A stretch of 64,000 nt of DNA from Enemella dayhoffiae. GTDB lineage: Bacteria > Actinomycetota > Actinomycetes > Propionibacteriales > Propionibacteriaceae. Below are positions 1 to 7,276 of this stretch, in pieces (the stretch's first letter is position 1; the number at the start of each line of letters is the position of its first letter). A program made the position numbers and the translations under genes. The DNA lies in the NCBI RefSeq assembly GCF_002250625.1, contig NZ_NMVQ01000001.1:248001-312000 (forward strand), in the 5' to 3' direction. A model generated the notes under the pieces. The model worked only from the letters and a program-made list of their open reading frames with translations. It was not told the origin of the DNA and ran no database searches.

Positions 1-1
1 G

Positions 2-478
2 AAGACCAAGGGCGACATCCGGCACACCGCGCGCAGCTTCGGCGGCAAGGTCGGACTGGCCGCCGTCGGCCTGCTCACCCTGTTCAGCGTCTGGACCGCT
101 GCGGCGTACGGCAAGGGCGTGCTGACCTGGGTCGCCGCGGTGCTCGCCATCGTCGGCGTGGTCGCGGCCTATCTGATGAACCGGCGCGGCCGTGAGGGCT
201 GGGCCTTCTTCGGCACCGTGGTGGCGATCCTGGCCATGATGGTGATGATCTTCTCCTGCATGTTCCCGAACGCGATCACCGCGCTCGAGCCGGGCAACGA
301 CCTGTCCGTGGCCGCGGCCGCGTCGACGCCCTACACGCTGAAGATCATGACGATCGCTGCGGCGGTGTTCGTGCCGGTCGTGCTGGGCTATCAGGCGTGG
401 ACCTTCTGGGTCTTCCGCAAGCGGATCAGCACCCGCAACCTGCCGGCCGAACAGCCGGAGGAGCAGCCGGTCGGCTGA
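2..478 (+). CDS. cydB: Cytochrome bd ubiquinol oxidase subunit II, C-terminal part
   Basis: Open reading frame entering from the left edge; the last 158 residues are present. It has at least four hydrophobic helices and ends with the family-typical stretch YQAWTFWVFRKRI before a short acidic tail. CydB is the integral membrane partner of CydA in the bd-type quinol:O2 oxidoreductase, a high-affinity terminal oxidase used at low oxygen or under respiratory stress. The stop lies 20 nt before the cydD start, so cydB-cydD-cydC form one transcription unit. The start codon and N-terminal half lie outside the window. Confidence 0.93.
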   Translation, partial: KTKGDIRHTARSFGGKVGLAAVGLLTLFSVWTAAAYGKGVLTWVAAVLAIVGVVAAYLMNRRGREGWAFFGTVVAILAMMVMIFSCMFPNAITALEPGNDLSVAAAASTPYTLKIMTIAAAVFVPVVLGYQAWTFWVFRKRISTRNLPAEQPEEQPVG

Positions 479-498
479 GCCGACTACGCTCGTCATCC

Positions 499-2163
499 AT
501 GGCCGGACCGATCGACCGTCGACTGCTGACCCGAGCCAGGGCCACCCGCGGTTTCCTGGTCGCGTCGGTGGCCGTGGGGTCGGCGACGGCGCTGCTGGTG
601 GTGGCGCAGGCGTGGTTGTTGTCACGGGTCGTGGCCCGGGCGTTCGATGCCGCATCGACGCCCGGGGCCGCAGCCCGTTTTCCGTTCGGTGGGCTGGCCG
701 CCGCCCTCGGCGTCCTCGCCGTGGTGCTGCTCGGGCGCGCGGGGTTGGCCTGGCTCGGGTCGTGGCTGGCGCATCGCAGCGCGGCCGCGGTGAAGTCGCA
801 GCTGCGCGCCGACATCATCGACGCCCGGTTGAGCGCCCCGGGCGCGACCCGGGTGCCGACCGGGCAGCTCTCCGCCCTGCTCACCCAGGGTCTGGACGCG
901 CTCGACGGCTATTACGCCCGCTATCTGCCGCAGCTGGCGCTGGCGCTGACGGTGCCGGCGATCGTCGGGGTGGCGATCCTGACCGCCGACTTCACCTCCA
1001 CGGTGGTGGTGGCGCTGACGCTGCCGCTGATCCCGGTGTTCATGGTGCTGATCGGATTGGCGACCAAGGCGCGGATGAACAGGAGCTGGCGGGTGCAGAC
1101 GCGGCTGGCCAACCACTTCGGTGACCTGGTCGCCGGGCTGCCGACCCTGCAGGTGTTCGGCCGGGCCCGGGCCCAGGAGCGCGGGTTGGTCATCACCGAG
1201 CGCAGGCACCGCAGCGAGACCATGAGCACGCTGCGGGTGTCGTTCCTGTCGTCGTTCGTGCTGGAGCTGCTGGCGACCTATTCGGTGGCCCTGGTCGCGG
1301 TACCGATCGGGCTGCGGCTGGTCGAGGGGCACCTGAGCCTCGCCACCGGGCTGTTCGTGCTGATTCTGGTGCCGGAGTGCTATCTGCCGGTGCGTCAGGT
1401 GGGCGTGCACTACCACGACTCGGTCGACGGGATCGCCGCGGCCGACGAGGCGTTCGCGATCATCGAGGGCGCCCAGCGGACCGGTGGTTCGACGGCGCCG
1501 TCGGCCGGGGTGCCGATCCGGTTCGCAGGGGTCGGCGTACGCCACGCCGGGAGCGATGTCGACAGCCTGAGCGATTTCTCGATGACCCTCGCACCCGGTG
1601 AGGTGGTGGCGCTGACCGGGCCGAGCGGGTGCGGCAAGTCGACCGCGCTGGCGGTGCTGATGGGTTTCCTGGTGCCGAGCGCCGGCCGGGTGATGATCGG
1701 GGATGCCGACCTGGCCGAGCTCGACCTCGCCCGGTGGCGACGGTCGCTGGCCTGGGTCGGGCAGCAGCCGGGGGTGGTGGCCGGCACCATCGCCGACAAC
1801 GTACGCCTGGGCGACCCGGACGCCGACGAGGCCGCCGTGACCGCGGCGCTGCGGGCCGCCGGTGCCGAGGCGCTGGCCCCGGAGCGGCCGGTCGGTGACG
1901 ACGGCAGCGAGCTGTCGGCCGGCGAGTTGCGCCGGGTCGCGGTCGCCCGGGCGCTGCTGCGGCTGCGCGCCGGCGCCGGGCTGCTGGTGCTGGACGAGCC
2001 GACGGCCGGGCTGGACGCCGACGCCGAGGCTCGCGTGATCGAGTCGGTACGCCGCAGCGGTGCCGGTGCGCTGGTGGTCACCCACCGGCCGGCGGTGCTG
2101 GCCGCGGCGGATCGGGTGGTGCGACTCGGGGTACCACGGGTCGAGTCGGTGGTGGCGCCATGA
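499..2163 (+). CDS. cydD: Thiol reductant ABC exporter subunit CydD
   Basis: 554-residue fused permease-ATPase. An N-terminal six-helix ABC transmembrane domain (about residues 15-310) is followed by an ATPase domain with Walker A GPSGCGKST near residue 374, signature LSAGELRRVAVARA, Walker B LLVLDEPTAGLD and the H-loop VVTHRP. With CydC it forms a heterodimer that, from work in E. coli, exports cysteine/glutathione and is needed for assembly of cytochrome bd. I chose ATG 499 rather than an upstream in-frame ATG at 397, because the earlier start would overlap cydB by 82 nt and add an unrelated leader. It overlaps cydC by 4 nt (ATGA), indicating translational coupling. Confidence 0.93.
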   Translation: MAGPIDRRLLTRARATRGFLVASVAVGSATALLVVAQAWLLSRVVARAFDAASTPGAAARFPFGGLAAALGVLAVVLLGRAGLAWLGSWLAHRSAAAVKSQLRADIIDARLSAPGATRVPTGQLSALLTQGLDALDGYYARYLPQLALALTVPAIVGVAILTADFTSTVVVALTLPLIPVFMVLIGLATKARMNRSWRVQTRLANHFGDLVAGLPTLQVFGRARAQERGLVITERRHRSETMSTLRVSFLSSFVLELLATYSVALVAVPIGLRLVEGHLSLATGLFVLILVPECYLPVRQVGVHYHDSVDGIAAADEAFAIIEGAQRTGGSTAPSAGVPIRFAGVGVRHAGSDVDSLSDFSMTLAPGEVVALTGPSGCGKSTALAVLMGFLVPSAGRVMIGDADLAELDLARWRRSLAWVGQQPGVVAGTIADNVRLGDPDADEAAVTAALRAAGAEALAPERPVGDDGSELSAGELRRVAVARALLRLRAGAGLLVLDEPTAGLDADAEARVIESVRRSGAGALVVTHRPAVLAAADRVVRLGVPRVESVVAP

Positions 2164-3752
2164 GCGTTCTTTCGACCCGGCCCCGCGGGGTGCTGCAGCT
2201 GACCCGCGAACTGGCTTCGGAGGTACCGCGGGCGGGGCTGCGGTTCGGCGCGGCGCTGTTGCTGTCGCTGCTCGCGTCGCTGTCCGGGGTGGTGCTGATG
2301 GGCGCCTCGGGCTGGTTGATCTCGCGCGCCGCCGAGCACCCGCCGGTGCTGCACCTGCAGGTGGCGATCGTGGTCGTGCGGGCGTGCGGGTTGTCCCGGG
2401 CGGTCTTCCGCTATCTCGAGCGGTTGGTGTCGCACGAGGTGGCGCTGCAGTTGCAGAGCGCGCTGCGGATCCGCACCTATGCGCACCTGGCGGCGACCAC
2501 GCTGCTCGGCCGGCGCCGCGGTGACCTGCTGATCCGGGTGGTCTCGGATGTGGCCGCGGTGATGGACCTGGTGGTCCGGGTGGCGGTGCCGTTCGCGTCG
2601 GCGGGGTTGCTCGCGGTCGCCGTCAGCGCCGCGGTCGGGGTGCTGTCGCCGGTCGCCGGGCTGGCCCTGCTGGTCTCGGCGGTGCTGGCGGGTTGGATCG
2701 TGCCCCGGTTGGCGGCGCTGGCCTCGCGCCGGGCGGACGCCGAGACCGTGGGCCTGCGGGCCGAGCTGGCCGTGCTGACCCGGGAGCTGAACCGCTCGGC
2801 GTACGACCTCGCGGCCTATGGCGACACCAGCAGGCGGGATGCGCTGCTGGCGGTGGATGCGCGGATGCGGGCGGCGGAATCGCGGGCCGCCGTGGTCCGC
2901 GGTGCGGCGGCCGGGCTGCAGGTGCTGGCCGCCGGGGCCGCGGTGCTGGTGGCGCTGTGGGTCGGCGTACCGGCGGTGGCCGACGGGTCGCTGTCGCGGG
3001 TGAATCTGGCGGTGCTGGTGCTGGTGCCGCTGGCGCTGCATGAGGTGCTGGCCCCACTGACCCAGGCCGCGCAGACGCTGACCCGGGCACGGACCGCGCT
3101 GGACCGGGTCGGTGAGGTGCTCGCGGCCCTGCCGATCGGGCGGGGTGATCGGGCCGACGAGCGACCCGACCCCGAACCGCTGCTCGAGCTGGACCGCGCG
3201 ACCCTGGGTTGGCCGGTCGGGCAGGCCCTGCTGACCGAGGTGAGCCTCGGCGTACGCCCCGGCGAGCGGGTCGCCCTGGTCGGCCCGAGCGGGATCGGCA
3301 AGACGACCGCCGCGGCGACGCTGATGGGGTTGATCCCGCCGCTGGCCGGCAGCGCGACCACCCGGGGCACCGTGGGTTATCTGGCCCAGGACGCGCACAT
3401 CTTCAACACCTCGGTGGCCGAGAACGTGCGGATCGGCAATCGGGACGCCAGCGACGACGAGGTGCGGACCGCGCTGGCGCGCGCCGGGCTGGAGCTGCCG
3501 CTGCAGCGGATCGTCGGTGAGGAGGGGTCGAAGCTCTCCGGCGGTGAGGCTCGACGGCTGGCGCTGGCCCGGGTGCTGGTCGGGGTGCGGCAGTGCTGGA
3601 TCCTCGACGAGCCGACCGAGCACCTGGACGCCGAGACCGCCGAGGGGTTGCTCGAGGACTTGTGGCGACTCACCGCCGACGGTGCCGTGCTGGTGATCAC
3701 CCACGATCAGCGGCTCGCCGACGCCTGCGACCGGGTGGTACGCCTCGGCTGA
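2160..3752 (+). CDS. cydC: Thiol reductant ABC exporter subunit CydC
   Basis: 530-residue ABC exporter half-transporter, partner of CydD. A six-helix membrane domain (about residues 18-310) is followed by an ATPase domain with Walker A GPSGIGKTT, Q-loop region YLAQDAHIFN, signature LSGGEARRLALARV, Walker B CWILDEPTEHLD and H-loop VITHD. The ATG lies inside the cydD stop region (ATGA). A short CCCA-CTG-TGGG hairpin follows the stop at 3754-3764, too weak to call a terminator. Function in cytochrome bd maturation is by family and by context with cydB. Confidence 0.93.
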   Translation: MSVLSTRPRGVLQLTRELASEVPRAGLRFGAALLLSLLASLSGVVLMGASGWLISRAAEHPPVLHLQVAIVVVRACGLSRAVFRYLERLVSHEVALQLQSALRIRTYAHLAATTLLGRRRGDLLIRVVSDVAAVMDLVVRVAVPFASAGLLAVAVSAAVGVLSPVAGLALLVSAVLAGWIVPRLAALASRRADAETVGLRAELAVLTRELNRSAYDLAAYGDTSRRDALLAVDARMRAAESRAAVVRGAAAGLQVLAAGAAVLVALWVGVPAVADGSLSRVNLAVLVLVPLALHEVLAPLTQAAQTLTRARTALDRVGEVLAALPIGRGDRADERPDPEPLLELDRATLGWPVGQALLTEVSLGVRPGERVALVGPSGIGKTTAAATLMGLIPPLAGSATTRGTVGYLAQDAHIFNTSVAENVRIGNRDASDDEVRTALARAGLELPLQRIVGEEGSKLSGGEARRLALARVLVGVRQCWILDEPTEHLDAETAEGLLEDLWRLTADGAVLVITHDQRLADACDRVVRLG

Positions 3753-3887
3753 GCCCACTGTGGGACACACGACCAGACTTGGTGGCAACCGGAACATTCC
3801 CGTGGTCACTCGTCCTGAAGACCTGTGAGGCTGGCGGCACGGACCGCCTGCGACACCCCCGTCCGGGCCCGAACGAAGGACACCCGA

Positions 3888-4985
3888 ATGAGTGCAACGA
3901 AGCACCTGCGGCGCGCGGCGGCGGCCGGCGCGATCGTCACGCTCGGCACGCTGGCCGGATTCACCCCGGCCCTGGCCGACACCACCAACGACTACGTCGC
4001 CCTGGGCGACTCCTACTCCGCCGGCGACGGCGGCGGGGACTACATCATCGACGGAACCATCTGCTTCCGCTCGCCGAACTCCTTCGCCGGACAGCTGGCC
4101 GCGAAGAAGGGTCTTGAGCTGGACCTGCAGGCGTGCTCCGGAGCGGTCACCGCGGACATGCCGAAGCAGTATCCGGCCCTGTCCACCGGCACCGACTTCG
4201 TCACCCTGACCATCGGCGGCAACGACGTCGGCTTCGCGCCGGTGGTGATCGAGTGCATGAAGCCGTCCTGGTGGGGCAACTGTGACAAGGCGGTCGATGA
4301 GGCCGAGGCCAAGGGCGACAACGTGCTGCCCGCCAAGCTCGCGAGCGTGTACGCCGAGGTGAAGTCCCGCGCCCCGCGGGCGAAGATCGTGGTGGCCGGC
4401 TATCCGCGGCTGTTCAACGGTCAGGACTGCTCCTGGGTGACCTTCTTCACCGCCCACGAGATGGAGCGGATGAACAACGCCGCCGACCGGCTCAACGCCC
4501 AGATCAAGAAGGCGGCGACCTCCGCCGGGCTCACCTTCGTCGAGGTCACCCAGCCGTTCATGGGCCACGCCATCTGTGACAGCCAGCCCTATCTGCACAA
4601 CGTGACCGCGCTGGCGATGGAGTCGTTCCACCCGAACACCGCCGGCTACACGGCGTACGCCAACGCGATCTCCCCGGCGCTCGGCTCGCCCAGCGCGTCG
4701 CTGGCGACCCGGGCGTACGCCGACAACCGGAAGACCGCCACCGTGCGGGATTCCAGCACCGGCAAGAGCGTTCGCGCCCGCCTCGGCGGAGCGAACGCGA
4801 ACAACCCGCTGATCGGCCGGGTCCAGGCCCCCGACCTCAACTCGGCCGAGGCCCGCGCCGCGGCCCGTCGCGGCGGGGTCAGCGATCAGGAGCTGCAGAC
4901 CCTGGCCAGCGGTCAGGACAAGGCCCTGAAGGGCCAGCAGGTCACCCGCGGCGAGGCCGACGCGCTGCGCCGCGCCAAGGGCTGA
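3888..4985 (+). CDS. Secreted SGNH/GDSL-family hydrolase
   Basis: 365-residue secreted protein. A signal peptide covers about residues 1-30 (RR, a hydrophobic stretch, then AxA at PALA). The mature part begins with block I GDSYSAG (nucleophile Ser42), continues with block III IGGNDVGF (Gly/Asn oxyanion hole) and carries the catalytic His in SFHPN near residue 248, so the SGNH tetrad looks complete. A basic, Ala-rich C-terminal extension of about 90 residues has no recognised domain. Lipase or esterase activity on lipids or cell-wall acyl groups is inferred from the family. The start was chosen at ATG 3888 because GAAGGA lies just upstream and the signal peptide begins there; an in-frame codon at 3825 is rejected. 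Confidence 0.88.
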   Translation: MSATKHLRRAAAAGAIVTLGTLAGFTPALADTTNDYVALGDSYSAGDGGGDYIIDGTICFRSPNSFAGQLAAKKGLELDLQACSGAVTADMPKQYPALSTGTDFVTLTIGGNDVGFAPVVIECMKPSWWGNCDKAVDEAEAKGDNVLPAKLASVYAEVKSRAPRAKIVVAGYPRLFNGQDCSWVTFFTAHEMERMNNAADRLNAQIKKAATSAGLTFVEVTQPFMGHAICDSQPYLHNVTALAMESFHPNTAGYTAYANAISPALGSPSASLATRAYADNRKTATVRDSSTGKSVRARLGGANANNPLIGRVQAPDLNSAEARAAARRGGVSDQELQTLASGQDKALKGQQVTRGEADALRRAKG

Positions 4986-5007
4986 CCCACCCCCGAGCCA
5001 CCCCGAG

Positions 5008-5035
5008 GTCTGCCCCCGCTCCGGCGGGGGCAGAC
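5008..5035 (+). terminator. GC-rich hairpin, terminator or RBS-masking stem
   Basis: Perfect 12-bp stem (5008-5019 with 5024-5035) and a TCCG loop, followed by TTGTCT. It sits 22 nt after the SGNH hydrolase stop and only 8 nt before the next ATG at 5044. It may end the upstream transcript. Its right arm also carries the only G-rich stretch that could act as ribosome binding site for the next gene. Confidence 0.6.
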
Positions 5036-5043
5036 TTGTCTGC

Positions 5044-5373
5044 ATGCTGGTAGCTTTTTCTGTCGCCCCATCCGGCTCCGAATCGGTGCACGACGCGGTG
5101 GCCGCCGCCGTCCGCGTGGTCCGCGAATCGGGCCTGCCGAACCGGACCGATGCCATGTTCACCACCATCGAGGGTGACTGGGAGGAGTGCCTGGACGTGG
5201 TGAAACGGGCCACCGAGGCCTGCGCGGCCTACGGCAACCGGGTCTCCCTGGTGCTCAAGGCGGACATCCGCCCCGGGCACGCGGGCGAGCTCACCGGCAA
5301 GCTGGACCGCCTCGAGCAGGCCCTGCAGCGTACCGCCGAGCGCTCCGAGGCCGAATGCGGAGAACCGGGATGA
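5044..5373 (+). CDS. Thiamine-binding family protein (MTH1187/DUF77 type)
   Basis: 109-residue soluble protein. The N-terminal pattern VAFSVAPSGSESVHDAVAAAV and the central AMFTTIEGDWEECLDVVKRA match the small ferredoxin-fold MTH1187/YkoF-like family, members of which bind thiamine or related pyrimidines. No enzyme motif is visible. The last bases overlap the start of the following PPOX gene (ATGA), so the two are translated together. No good Shine-Dalgarno sequence is seen outside the hairpin at 5008-5035. Confidence 0.7.
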   Translation: MLVAFSVAPSGSESVHDAVAAAVRVVRESGLPNRTDAMFTTIEGDWEECLDVVKRATEACAAYGNRVSLVLKADIRPGHAGELTGKLDRLEQALQRTAERSEAECGEPG

Positions 5374-5828
5374 AACCGCAGCGCCGGGGCGCCCGGATCG
5401 CGATGACCCCCGAGGAACTCGACGCCTTCCTGGCCGAGGAACGCACCTGCCGGGTCGCCACCGTCCGCGGCGACGGGGCCCCGCACGTCACCCCGCTGTG
5501 GTTCCTCTGGGACGGGTCCTCGCTGTGGTTGACCTCGGTGGTGCGCAGTCAGCGCTGGACCGACCTGATGCGCGATCCGCGGGTCAGCGTGGTGATCGAC
5601 GCCGGCGTCGACTATGCCGAACTGCGCGGGGTGGAGATCCGCGGCGTCGCCGAACCCGCGGGCGAGATCCCGCGGACCGGCGAGGAGGTGCCCGAGCTGG
5701 TCGACGTCGAGCAGGCGTACGCCGAGCGGTACTCCAGCGGGGGCATCCACCACGACGGACGGCACGCCTGGCTGCGTATCCGACCCGAGAAGATCGTCAG
5801 CTGGGACTTCCGCAAGGCGGACCTCTGA
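5370..5828 (+). CDS. PPOX-class flavin/F420-binding family protein
   Basis: 152-residue protein of the split-barrel pyridoxamine-phosphate-oxidase-like class. After a short basic N-terminus come LAEERTCRVATVRGDGAPHVTPLWFLWDGSSLWLTS and MRDPRVSVVIDAG, the usual first half of the barrel that holds FMN or F420. The substrate is unknown; actinobacterial members often bind F420. The ATG overlaps the TGA of the thiamine-binding-type gene by 4 nt. A second PPOX protein is encoded at 18391-18834. Confidence 0.82.
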   Translation: MKPQRRGARIAMTPEELDAFLAEERTCRVATVRGDGAPHVTPLWFLWDGSSLWLTSVVRSQRWTDLMRDPRVSVVIDAGVDYAELRGVEIRGVAEPAGEIPRTGEEVPELVDVEQAYAERYSSGGIHHDGRHAWLRIRPEKIVSWDFRKADL

Positions 5829-5865
5829 CCCTTCGGCAGGCTCCGGGATCGCTGCCTGGAATGCA

Positions 5866-5893
5866 GTACGCCCGGACCGGGGCCCGGGCGTAC
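5866..5893. terminator. Bidirectional terminator-like hairpin
   Basis: Inverted repeat GTACGCCCGG / CCGGGCGTAC (5866-5875 with 5884-5893) with an 8-nt loop, followed on the plus strand by AAGGGTTTT. It lies between the convergent 3' ends of the PPOX gene (5828) and the RlpA-type gene (5911), the expected place for a shared terminator. Confidence 0.6.
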
Positions 5894-5910
5894 AAGGGTT
5901 TTGAACCGAC

Positions 5911-7140
5911 TCAGAGCGGCTGGATGACCACCGTCATCAGGCCTGCGCCGACGTCGCCGATGGCGGCGAAGGCGGCCTTCGACAGGTCGACGCAGCGCCC
6001 ACCGACGTAGGGGCCGCGGTCGTTGATCCGCACCGTGACGGTCTTGCCGTTCTTGGGGTTGGTCACCTTCAGCATCGAGTTCAGCGGCAGCGTCTTGTGT
6101 GCCGCGGTCATCGCGTTCGGGTTGAACACCTCACCGGTGGCGGTCATCTGCGGCTCGTCATACATCGACGCGGTGCAGGACTGACCCACGGCCGGGCTGC
6201 CCCCGGTCGAGCCACCGGAGCCGCTGGAACCACTGGTGGTCTTGCTGGAGCTGGACGTGGACGGCGCCGAGGAGGGCGCGCTGCTGGGCGACTTGCTGGG
6301 GGTCGGGGTGGCGGTGCTGCCGGTACCGACGAGCACCACCTCGTCGACCGGGGCCCTGTCGACGCGGCTGGAGGTCAGCTTGTTCTCGATGCTCTTGCCG
6401 TTCTCGAAGCGCTCGGTCCACACCTCGATGGTCTTGCCCTTGACGCCCTTGGTTTCCACCTTCTCGGTGCCCTTGGGCAGCGAGGCGGTCTCCTTGCGGA
6501 CCGTCTTGAACGGGATCTCGATCTCGCGGGTGGTCTCCTTGGTGTCGACCTTGTTCACCGCGATGGTGAGCCCCTCGGTGATGGCGGTCTCCGCGGCCGG
6601 GTCGATCCGGTCGGTCGGCGCGACCTGGATGTTGGCCTCGGCCAACGCCTGTCCGACGGTCTCGGCGGCGGTGATCAGGGTGCGGGATTCGCCGCCGACC
6701 ACGATGGTGGTCTGCTTGGCGGTCTCGATGCTGAGGTCGAGGCCCTCGCGGCCGATCCCGGCGGAGCGGGAGGTGGAGAGCTTGGACTCGTCGCGGATCG
6801 ACATCTCCGAGAGGGCCTGCTCGACGGTGGTGGCGGTGGTCCACAGCGGCTGATTCTTGCCGTCGACAGTCAGGTTCAGCCGGCGGCCATAGCGGACGCT
6901 GATCTGCTGACCGTCGGCCAGCTTCTCCCCGACGGCGGGGGCGACCTGGTCGTGCTCGCCGAGCTCGATGTTCTGGGCCTTGAGGACGTCACCGACGCTT
7001 CCCGACCAGGTGCGGACCTTCATGGGTACGCCGTCCTGGCTCACCTCGACGTCCTTGGCCATCGCCTGGCTGGCGCCGAAGACGCCACCGGAGGCCACCA
7101 GAACACCGCCGGCCACGGCCAGAGGAACTACCTTGCGCAA
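5911..7140 (-). CDS. DUF348/G5/RlpA-like (DPBB) cell-wall protein
   Basis: 409-residue exported protein. It has an N-terminal signal peptide (about 1-28, ending ASQAMA), three DUF348 repeats, a G5 domain (IEIPFKTVRKET onward), a Ser/Pro/Thr-rich linker and a C-terminal RlpA-like double-psi beta-barrel with MTATGEVFNPNAMTAAHKTL and RINDRGPYVGGRCVDLS. The DUF348-G5 scaffold is that of Rpf-type resuscitation factors, but the lysozyme-like Rpf domain is replaced by the RlpA barrel. A role in peptidoglycan cleavage or binding is inferred. I chose TTG 7138-7140 because GGGAG sits 6 nt upstream and the signal peptide starts there; an ATG at 7177-7179 would add 13 residues. A paralogous barrel occurs at 57142-58524. 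Confidence 0.85.
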   Translation of the reverse strand: MRKVVPLAVAGGVLVASGGVFGASQAMAKDVEVSQDGVPMKVRTWSGSVGDVLKAQNIELGEHDQVAPAVGEKLADGQQISVRYGRRLNLTVDGKNQPLWTTATTVEQALSEMSIRDESKLSTSRSAGIGREGLDLSIETAKQTTIVVGGESRTLITAAETVGQALAEANIQVAPTDRIDPAAETAITEGLTIAVNKVDTKETTREIEIPFKTVRKETASLPKGTEKVETKGVKGKTIEVWTERFENGKSIENKLTSSRVDRAPVDEVVLVGTGSTATPTPSKSPSSAPSSAPSTSSSSKTTSGSSGSGGSTGGSPAVGQSCTASMYDEPQMTATGEVFNPNAMTAAHKTLPLNSMLKVTNPKNGKTVTVRINDRGPYVGGRCVDLSKAAFAAIGDVGAGLMTVVIQPL

Positions 7141-7276
7141 CTCGACTCCCGAACACTGTTGTCGTGCCGAGGCCCGCATGCAGCACCACCCCGGATGTTT
7201 CGTCACGGAATGATAACTGCCTCGGCGCGTTTCCCAAAAACTTCCTGAGAAAGCCGTTCCGGTGCGGCTCTGCGGG

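Noticed and set aside
1410-5213. Very long open frame on the minus strand (over 1200 codons) across cydD, cydC and the SGNH gene
   Set aside because: It is antisense to well-supported genes and has Arg/His/Gln/Pro-rich low-complexity translation, as expected from a shadow frame at high G+C.
7141-7276. ydaO/c-di-AMP riboswitch upstream of the G5/RlpA gene, as often seen before rpf genes
   Set aside because: The 136-nt spacer is shorter than the motif and I find none of its conserved blocks.
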